64,000 bases of DNA, from assembly GCA_029448655.1 (NCBI GenBank), contig JACCLO010000018.1, positions 372,001 through 436,000 of the forward strand, given 5' to 3'. The position numbers were made by a program, and so were the translations under genes. Below the pieces are notes generated by a model, which saw nothing but the letters and a program-made list of their open reading frames with translations, did no database searches and was not told where the DNA came from. Positions within the stretch are counted from its first letter, which is position 1. Every line of letters starts with the position of its first letter. Positions 56,819-64,000 of this stretch are shown piece by piece. The stretch comes from Wolfiporia cocos. Taxonomy: Eukaryota > Basidiomycota > Agaricomycetes > Polyporales > Phaeolaceae.

Positions 56819-57335
56819 AATGGGCCCTAAGGCCAGTGTCGACGCAAGACCGCACGCATGCAGAGAGTAAGGCATGAAAGGGGCACTAAGCCCTATGACT
56901 AGAGAATAATTGTTCTAGGGTATAAGACCCTAGAACGGTGAACATATATACATGAGCGCAGACCAGGGCGTAAGTAAATAGTACTACCCTACAGTAATGG
57001 TCCGTGCACCAAGCGCACGCGCTACATGCATGAATGAGTAATCATAAGGATCTAGGCTCATCACCTAGACCCTGCAACCTATGACATAATGTGGCAACGT
57101 CAGCTGTAAGGCTGATGCCGCCAGTAACTAAGGAACCTAGCACTAAGATAACTGGATCAGTAGCTATGGGGCGCCAGGGGCTCACTATCTTATCTAGGAT
57201 CACGTGACTGGTTGGCGGCCAGTAACGCGATAGGTGCTGTACGAGAATGCAAGGGGTGACTGGTACGTGGTAAAACCCAATGAATAAGGGCTAAAATAGT
57301 TACCGCGGGCCATGTTATGGCAAAAAACTGTGACA
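56819..57335 (+). repeat. 5'-truncated LTR, head-to-head with the previous one
   Basis: It carries the forward CATATATACATG block and ends CAAAAAACTGTGACA, immediately before integrase coding sequence. The usual start is missing. Together with 56263-56818 it marks the junction of the deletion that removed most of the chromovirus. Confidence 0.6.
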
Positions 57336-57537
57336 ATGTGACAAGACCATCACCAGCAAAGGAGCAGCTGACATATTCCACCGACAAATCTATGGACTCC
57401 CCCGAAAAATCATATCCAATTGAGGGCTGCAATTCACGTCCAAACTCTTCCAAGGACTCTGTAAAATCCTTGAGATTGAATCAGCCCTCAGCACGGCCTA
57501 TCATCTGCAGATGGATGGACAGACCAAAAGAATGAAC

Positions 57538-58198
57538 TGACACAGACTAGACTGTGGGACTCACACTATAACCTTATAGGCGACTTGAAGGAGTTGCAGA
57601 AGGTTGGTGAGGAGGCTAGTGGACGCAAGCAGAGATGGTATGTAACTGTGCGAATGCAGAGAACAAATCTAAGGCTTATCGTAGCGATAGCCCTACTTAT
57701 ATACATGCGTTGTTTGGTTACCAGTAAGGGAGCCAAACATGAAGACGGTCTGTGCGCAGACATAACTAATACAGCTAAGTCGTAAACTACAGTAGACCAT
57801 GTGCGCCGGTAATGGCCGCACCAGTAAGAAACAGTGTTTGGACCGTGGGTCCATGTTGTGGAAGTGGTGTTGCTACGTTTTAGTAAGCCATGCACGTGAT
57901 AACTATATACCGGTATCGGGATATGAGTAATACTAAGGGCATTCGGCATGTGATAACAAGCGGGCCGCTTATCCAATTGTACTGACATAGCCCGGTATCG
58001 GGATATGAGTAAGGCGCGTGACACCGGAGGTTAGTCCGCTGAGTCATTGACGCGTACAAACGTGTTATGTACGTGTTGTTTGGTTGCGTGTACGTGTAGA
58101 CGGGCGCTTAGCAGCGTAAATGTCTACAAGGTCGTAGAAATACCAGATAAATAGGTAAAAATACGGGAAAAATAGTGGCATGTCCCAAATCTGTGACA
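57538..58198 (+). repeat. solo LTR in chromovirus integrase
   Basis: It starts TGACACAGACTAGACTGTGG and ends AAATCTGTGACA, with TGAAC duplicated at 57533-57537 and 58199-58203. It is nearly identical to 31843-32541. The length is 661 bp. Confidence 0.93.
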
Positions 58199-58864
58199 TG
58201 AACTGACAAGTCAAAGTCTACCTACGCATATACTGTATGAATGACCCAAGGCTCTGGATGACATGACTAGCAGATGTGGAATTTGCTCACAACATGAGAA
58301 GAACGGAAGGACGGCCAGCTCCCACAGAAGTGATCATGGGATACATCCCAAGGGGACTGCCAGATGAAGTAAAAGCCACTCAGGTGCCAGCAGCCACAGA
58401 TTAACTAAAGGACACACAAGAAGCCAGAAAGAAGGCAGTCACTGCCCACAAGCTAATGCAGAAGCGGATGGTGGGGAGAACCTTGTGAGACCTCCCCCAT
58501 TTCAGCAAAGGGGACAAGGTCTGGCTCGATGCCAAAAACCTCCACCTCCCATACAAATCACAGAAGCTCGCCCCCAAGAGGGAGGGGCCATTCACTATCT
58601 CTGAAAAGCTTTGGAATGTAATTTATAAACTAACCTTACCACCCCGATGGAAGGCACACCTGGTCTTCCATGCAGCCCTGCTAAAACCATTCAATGAGAC
58701 AAGGGTGCACAGACCTAATCACACGAAGCCACCCCTGGAGCTAGTTGATGGGGAAGCAGAATACGAAGTCGAAGCCATACTGAACCAATGACAGTACCGA
58801 GGGAAGAAGCAGTACCTCGTCCACTGGAAGGGCTATCCCTTGGTGGACGACTCCTGGAAGAGTG

Positions 58865-59321
58865 TGACACAGACTTAATGTTGTGTCTCAAATGTGCAAG
58901 TGGGGGCCTAAGACTCAAGCTTGCAAGTAAGGGGAACACCTAAACCCAGACAAGCAAGTGGTTATTTCAGAGTATAAGGTGTCAACCCAGTCAAGCATGC
59001 ATAAGAGGTTAAGAATGAGGGATGGTGCCCAACGTCAAGTTTAACTGTTCTGAGGTGTAAGCCTCAGAACGCGACTACTTATATACATGAGAGCCATGTA
59101 CGCTAATGTTTCTAGACCAGCCCTAAAGGCGTGGTCTGTGCGTATGTATTTGTCAGCGTATCACATGTACAGTATTTATGTAAGCAGTCATGTGTTTACC
59201 TAGCAGGGGGCCACACATATCTACTACACTACAAGGCCAAGTCACGTTGTTTCGTGAACATCAGTGCGTTAGTTCGACCCTGAGAGGGCGCACCAATGGT
59301 GCCACAGAATAATCTGTGACA
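58865..59321 (+). repeat. solo LTR in chromovirus chromodomain
   Basis: It starts TGACACAGACTTAATG and ends GAATAATCTGTGACA, with GAGTG duplicated at 58860-58864 and 59322-59326. A B-box-like AGTTCGACCC lies about 50 bp before the 3' end. The length is 457 bp. Confidence 0.93.
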
Positions 59322-59414
59322 GAGTGAAGCCAGCATAAAGAACTCTCCAGACCTCCTTCATAAGTTTAAAAGCAAGAGGGCAAAGACCAGAGTTCGACAA
59401 GTCGAAGAAACAAC

Positions 59415-60504
59415 ATGTCAGCGCCTCTCCCTACTCCACTCCAATCCGAACAAGCCACCGTCCCTACAACGCAACGCTTCTTGTCAATCTGGATGGGGTA
59501 CCAAACAGGCAGGTCTTACAGCTGTTCAGAGGAAGCCCACATCCGCACCAGACACACACTCACCTGGCATAGGTCTGACATCCCTCCAGGAGAACAGGCG
59601 ACCCCCTGGACCGATCAATTTGAGCTCGTACAGGAGCTCACAGACATCTTCTACCAGTACCAAGACGTCATGGAGAGGATCGTCCAACTCGAATGCACAG
59701 CATTATATCAGTGGCAAAGGCTCGGGAGGTGCATTGCCCAGTGGGTCGACCACCTTGGGGCATCGACACCTGCATGTATCTGACGAGCATTCACAGAGGT
59801 CGAAGTGGGTCCACCCCGCCTCCCCAGAGCACGAAGCCCTATTCCAGCCACTCCCTCCTGGCTACTCGACAACAGTGAATTGGATCAAATTGCAGAACCA
59901 TTCAATTTTATGGAACACCATCATGTGGTACCTCATGATGCTACCATATCAACCACCCCTGTGGGATCTCAATCTCGAGAATCAGTGTGCCCTTCTTTGC
60001 ATCCACAAAACAATGAACGATGCCCAGTTTGAGCGGGGTCAAGCAATGATTGGCCTCCCCCCTCACCAACCCCTGCAGTTCCTAGCGACAGAACTAGTGA
60101 CCGATCTCCATCAGTTGAGATCATCATCCGGGAGGAGTGGGAACAAGGGAGAGATGGATGGGACGAACCAACCTATCAACTACCAGACTGGCTCAGAGAA
60201 TGCCTCTGGACCACCCACCACCAACAATGATATGAGTCAGGCAAGTACCCCCATGATGTCCCCTCTGCATGATCACCTCCTCGCCCCTCAGCCGAAGAAC
60301 CCTGTCACCACTGTGGCAGTCCTTGGCATTGGGTCCTTGACTGCCCTGACTACTGATGCCCTAGTTGCAGGGTTACCCAGCCCGGGCACTGAGCCGGAGA
60401 GTGTCTCCCCTACCAGGTATGGATCCCCCCACCGACGCCTCCTCTCCCCGATACAGATGTGGGATACAACAACCCTGACCCAGAGGCCCTCTGAGTGGCT
60501 GTGA
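59415..60504 (+). pseudogene. accessory ORF between chromodomain and 3' LTR
   Basis: A plus-strand frame from ATG at 59415 (MSAPLPTPLQSEQATVP...) overlaps or closely follows the end of the chromodomain. It runs 122 codons with helical, Gln/Leu-rich sequence (FELVQELTDIFYQYQDVMER). After a frameshift before 59783 it continues in the frame that stays open to 60504, ending in a Pro/Ser/Thr-rich tail. It is on the sense strand inside the element and upstream of the polypurine tract, so it belongs to the retrotransposon. I do not recognise a domain. No transmembrane segment, so an envelope-like role is not supported. Confidence 0.5.
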
Positions 60505-60549
60505 AGCTTGGATTTCATTGAGGGTGACAAAACCTTGAGGGGGGGGTAA

Positions 60550-61082
60550 TGTTACGATTTTACCAGGCACATTTAGGCATTCATTGACGCCTCATCATAT
60601 ATGAGGACTTAGCGTTCAATCGCTGCACTGCACTTATTAGTTCTAGGGGCCTCCACTCAACCATAGGCCCTGTTTCATGTATAACAACCCTATGCCCATT
60701 CTCCATGTCCACATCACATTCTAGCTGATTCCCCTGTGTCTAACCACAGTAGTTCTACGTCTCACCCATTGTTGTGCTCAACCACATCACTTCTCCTTTG
60801 TCCCTTAGCATGATGGACTTAATAGTAGCAGTACCAGAGACACTATGACCCTGATAACCGAATCGTAGTATATAACCTGATGTAAATACTGGTCGAGTTC
60901 CTCAGCTCGACCTTGTTGAATTACAAGGATCTTATACTCATTCTCAAGGACTTAAGCAATTAAGTCTGCAGCTTGTATATCAATGCTCTGACTCTGAGGA
61001 GTCTGACAAGTAGTGCACTACTTGATATGCTGAGTAACTCGACTTGGTTATTTTGTGTTGAATGGATATTCGATCCGTAACA
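60550..61082 (+). repeat. 3' LTR of the chromovirus
   Basis: It starts TGTTACGATTTTACC and ends GATCCGTAACA, directly after a G-run polypurine tract. It is uninterrupted and so serves as reference for the broken 5' LTR at 54803-56262. Confidence 0.9.
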
Positions 61083-61164
61083 CAGTCAATTAATGTATCT
61101 GTACCTGATCACATTGATGGACTGATGCTGGTGGTGACAACCATGCATGTTAGTGACTGGCATA

Positions 61165-61724
61165 TGTCACGGATCACTCCTGGGGGGTATCTGTACATCC
61201 CTCGCTATTGGTATTCACAGGCGCCGCTAGGTGCGCGCGCGCCTTCCTGATCTTCAGCCACCTCCAGCGTCTCCTCCAGCCATATAGATCATCTGACTTA
61301 GTAGTTTAGCGCTGTAGGGTAGCGCGCGCCTCATCATACGGACACATGATGGTCACATTAGTTACATGTTACGTTACGTTCCCGTGATCCCTTAGTTACG
61401 GCGCACAGGCCATTACATTAGGGTAGGATTCGTGCTCTCAACGTTCATGCATGTATATATACGACAAGATGGTGGCCTTACAGCCTCATCTTTAGGATTC
61501 TCGTCAATGAGCTAACGCTCCTTTCTTATCCTCTGTCTGCGTGCGCTCGGGCCCGGGGCCCCTCTCGACTAGCTTGTCTGTGTGCCAGCTCAACTCGTCG
61601 CCTCTTAGGAGTTCCCCCATGGGATACAGCCGACGTCGCGGTCTTGCTGGCTTGCGCACCGCCTTGTTAGGCGTTAGGGCCTCCCCAGATGCCTGGGTCC
61701 TCACAGACTGGTAAGTCTGTGACA
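61165..61724 (-). repeat. solo LTR
   Basis: It starts TGTCACGGATCACTCC and ends GTAAGTCTGTGACA, with GCATA duplicated at 61160-61164 and 61725-61729. The length is 560 bp. CpG-rich. Confidence 0.93.
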
Positions 61725-61733
61725 GCATAGTCC

Positions 61734-62430
61734 ACTTGAGGTTAATTACCAAGTGGGTTTGTGTAGATAAGTGCCAAGATTCATGTGAGTACCAATGTGT
61801 TGGGCCTGCAGTGGGCACCTCTGTGCACCCCATGTATTCCCCATTGACAAGCATTGAACATTTTGAATGACCCATCCCTATAACAACTGCACCACAGATA
61901 TATCATAGGAATAAAATATATACTGTAGCACATTGTAGTCTCATTGGGAGGATGCCTTGCTTGTCCACTTATCTCAAAAGTGCATACTAGACATTTTGAC
62001 TTTACATAAAAGACTTGGCAAAGTTCAATGAGAAATTGTGTGCAACAGGTCACCCTACTATGCTACTGGACATTGTCTACATACTTCAATTGGGCACCTA
62101 CAACCCCTGCACAGCTACTTGACAGCTGCATTGGAATATGGCATGAAGCCGTCTCATGTGGACTTAGCCAATAAATCTATGGGTGCTTCAAGAATGTGAA
62201 TGTAAGCATCATGGAACCTATTACCCAACTTCACCACCTTACAGGCTAAATGCAAATCTAAGAGTGGAAAATTATTCTACCATGCTTCATGGGCCATCAG
62301 AGCATATATATACACCATCCTCATCGTACACCTCAGGGTCAGGCACTCCCGACATGTGATGATATTCACATGATTGTAGGTGCTTATCTACACAAACCTG
62401 CTGGGTAATTAACCTCAAGTGCATAGTCCA
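61734..62430. repeat. inverted repeat, about 60 bp arms, 700 bp apart
   Basis: The left arm (61734-61791) contains CTTGAGGTTAATTACC and TTTGTGTAGATAAG. The right arm (62363-62430) holds the same blocks inverted, plus ATCATGTGAAT-like sequence. The interior is AT-rich and CpG-poor with no coding signal. It could be an old DNA transposon; no target duplication was found. Confidence 0.45.
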
Positions 62431-62586
62431 GCAATCAATGTGGGTGTTGAAACATTGATGTCCCACTGGACTGTGGCAGTTATCACTTGAAGTGCACACT
62501 CAAGCTCAGATTCATTGTCCTCCTCATATTCATCAGCCTTTCATTTTTCCTGCCTCCTTTCCCTCTCCTTCTTGATGCAATTTTGA

Positions 62587-63679
62587 TGTCACAGATTTAT
62601 CTGGGGCTTACAGCATTTTTCCTACGATTATAGCAATTTACCTGGGATTTATACATCTAACTACAAGTTATCTACGGGTTAACTCCCATTGCCACCACGA
62701 CAAGCTCTTAACTGGGCTTATCAACCACATGACTAGCTTACGTAACGCTACGGTACAACCACGTCCAATAGCAACACTACAGCATACGTCATACAGGTCT
62801 CGCCCGTCAGAGCAAGACCAGCCACGTCATAGATCTTAGATCATAATGATAGGCCGAGCGCGGCACGCTCGCATAATAATGTCCACATGTACAAACAGTG
62901 CCTCGCGGCCTTGTACTATTGGGTCGGCCTTCTCGGCTTCCCACCGCCATAAGATCCTTGATCACAATGGCACCTCAGGCGCGTCATGCCTTCACATAAT
63001 AATGGCAACACGGCCAAATAGCACTATATTAGCATCAAGGCAATATCGCTACAGGCTACGGCTTTCTCGGCCTCCCACGGACTCGGCGTTCTCCAAGTCC
63101 CGGGCTTCTGCCATCACGGCATTGCCCAAACACCGGACTTCGCCTCACGGCTAAGTCCAACACATGCCCCGGTAACCATCCGGACCGGGCTGTAACACGT
63201 GCCACGGTACTTCCCGTCCAATGGCATAACGACCTCGGCATCTCGCCTTGGTCATCCAACGAAGCACGGCCAATCGCCATTATACCTCACGGTATCCGGC
63301 AACCGGCTTCCCTTATACCCGGGCTGCGCCCGCGTTACTAAGAGATAACCAGACAAATCCCTCTCCTACTATTGGTGCGGCCATTAGGGCCCATCACGGC
63401 CATTGTAGATAGAGTCCTAAAACATCAGATAAGATAGCGCTTCGCCCCTTGGCAAAGCCACATAACCCGGTAAGGTAACAGCTAGCTAGTAGCACGTGAC
63501 CTTCCCATAAACATGTATATAACAATAGGGCTAGACGCCTTTACACTCTAGTTCTATTATTCTCGGCTTGCGCCGTAGAATAACTCTCACCATCCTGCTG
63601 CGCTGGTATTGTCTCCTCTCTAAGTCGCCTTATCTCAAGAATATAGGCACTTGGTGAGTCCCACAGGCATACTGTGTCA
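62587..63679 (-). repeat. 3' LTR of a minus-strand LTR retrotransposon
   Basis: It starts TGTCACAGATTTATCTGGGG and ends GGCATACTGTGTCA; 1,093 bp, long subfamily. No duplication follows its right edge. Instead, on the minus strand, a polypurine tract (GGGCGGGGGGGTAGGAAG, about 63691-63710) lies just upstream of the LTR start. This identifies it as the 3' LTR of an element that continues beyond the window. TTTGA (62582-62586) would be the left duplication. Confidence 0.7.
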
Positions 63680-64000
63680 TAATAATAGAACTTCCTACCC
63701 CCCCGCCCTTCCTTAACTGGTTGGGCCTGGGGTTTTTCCCCCCACAGGTGTCTGAGATTGCGCCCCACTCTGCCTCTGCCTTCCTGAAAAGGTTGGTATG
63801 CTTAATGGTTGGGTTCTGGGGGATACTAGCGGCGGGGGTTTGATCCCCCTGCCACCCAGTGGGGCTGCGCCTGCCTAATCAGCGGTGCGGTCCTGCAAAC
63901 CCGGACTCCAGGGTTAAGGAGAGGCGCTGGCTTCCTGACAAGGTCGCTGGCGCCAGCGGTTGAGACCCGCCTGTTGGAAAAAGGGGACGGTCTGCCTGTG
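63680..64000 (-). mobile_element. internal region of the retrotransposon, cut by the window edge
   Basis: GC- and CpG-rich sequence unlike the old host DNA, beginning with the polypurine tract. No protein domain was recognised in the 320 bp present; one short minus-strand frame overlaps the LTR and is probably not real. Confidence 0.45.

Larger units (their letters stand above)
57336..59410 (+). pseudogene. chromovirus integrase 3' half and chromodomain, inactivated
   Basis: Coding pieces at 57336-57537, 58204-58864 and 59327-about 59410 are separated by two solo LTRs; each target duplication marks where the reading resumes. The integrase core has SNxGLQFTSK for the usual SDRGxQFTSK: the catalytic Asp reads AAT (Asn, 57418-57420) and the next Arg codon is TGA. 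Then come STAYHLQMDGQTKRMN, where the catalytic Glu of QTERVN is Lys, VEFAHN, FSKGDKVWLDAKNL and GPFTI. The chromodomain reads EYEVEAIL, then YLVHWKGYPLVDDSW, keeping the aromatic cage positions. Several stops fit CGA-to-TGA decay. The encoded integrase is dead on two catalytic positions. Confidence 0.85.
54803..61082 (+). mobile_element. Ty3/gypsy chromovirus relic with 5' deletion
   Basis: A perfect duplication CAGTC (54798-54802 and 61083-61087) brackets the whole element. The 5' LTR starts TGTTATGATTTTACC at 54803 and is recognisable to 56262. It is interrupted by LTR 54993-56092, and its last third is missing. The 3' LTR is 60550-61082 (533 bp, TGTTACGATTTTACC to GATCCGTAACA), preceded by a G-rich polypurine tract (60536-60549). 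Gag, protease, reverse transcriptase and RNase H are deleted. What remains is the 3' part of integrase, a chromodomain and an extra downstream ORF, with two solo LTRs inserted. Non-autonomous and decayed. Confidence 0.88.

Noticed and set aside
59693..60032. Small overlapping plus-strand ORFs in 59693-60032
   Set aside because: Out-of-frame shadows of the chromovirus accessory ORF.
30594..63679. Interpreting the many TG...CA repeats as DNA transposon MITEs because of their mirrored ends
   Set aside because: 5-bp target duplications, TG/CA termini, TATA-like internal blocks and one copy preceded by a polypurine tract identify them as LTRs.

Overview
The window looks like nuclear DNA of an agaricomycete (mushroom-forming basidiomycete). 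The pointers are a fungus-specific FunK1-type kinase with 48-61-nt introns, a probable Clp1 (clampless) homologue, a basidiomycete Tnp2-like transposase, and CpG decay (CG to TG/CA) in the older repeats. The order is not resolved. All identifications are by eye from the translated sequence; no search was run.

Left part, about 1-30 kb, is CpG-rich and gene-bearing but full of broken genes. In order: a dynamin-like pseudogene (780-1701); the C-terminal end of a FunK1 kinase cut by a 1.7-kb hAT element (2870-5455); a Tnp2-like transposase (5424-9099); a 1.97-kb terminal-inverted-repeat element whose sister copy lies at 20919-22851; a TA-flanked MITE; a probable Clp1-like gene that looks intact (12549-13751); a Vps8 (CORVET subunit) relic; a RING-finger relic with one stop; an AlkB-like 3' fragment; the membrane half of an M28 ER-metallopeptidase-like gene; a 396-codon gag-like ORF of unknown family; a second hAT element; and an intact four-exon FunK1 gene (26799-29443, 825 aa).

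Right part, about 30.6-64 kb, is a nest of LTR-derived insertions in old CpG-poor DNA. I could delimit more than twenty solo LTRs, most with a perfect 5-bp target duplication. Most belong to one superfamily with ends TGTCACAGA / TCTGTGACA. There is also a TRIM with both LTRs (46931-47843), a third hAT element, a long-inverted-repeat element with tRNA-like boxes, a decayed Ty3/gypsy chromovirus with both LTRs traceable (54803-61082), and the 3' end of an LTR retrotransposon leaving the window on the right. The host DNA under the nest includes a pogo-type transposase relic (33580-35970) and a second, CpG-decayed Vps8 relic spread over 15.3 kb (39265-54545). Subtracting the mapped insertions from 39265-51965 leaves 2,164 bp, the same length as the homologous block 14724-16887, which strongly supports the reconstruction.

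The window therefore holds few working host genes: the FunK1 kinase, the probable Clp1-like gene, and perhaps the AlkB-like fragment. The rest records repeated transposition, recombination to solo LTRs and methylation-type decay. The least conventional signals are tRNA-like segments inside several LTRs, the tRNA-like boxes in both arms of an inverted-repeat element, and three hAT elements that share one architecture but carry different subterminal repeat motifs.
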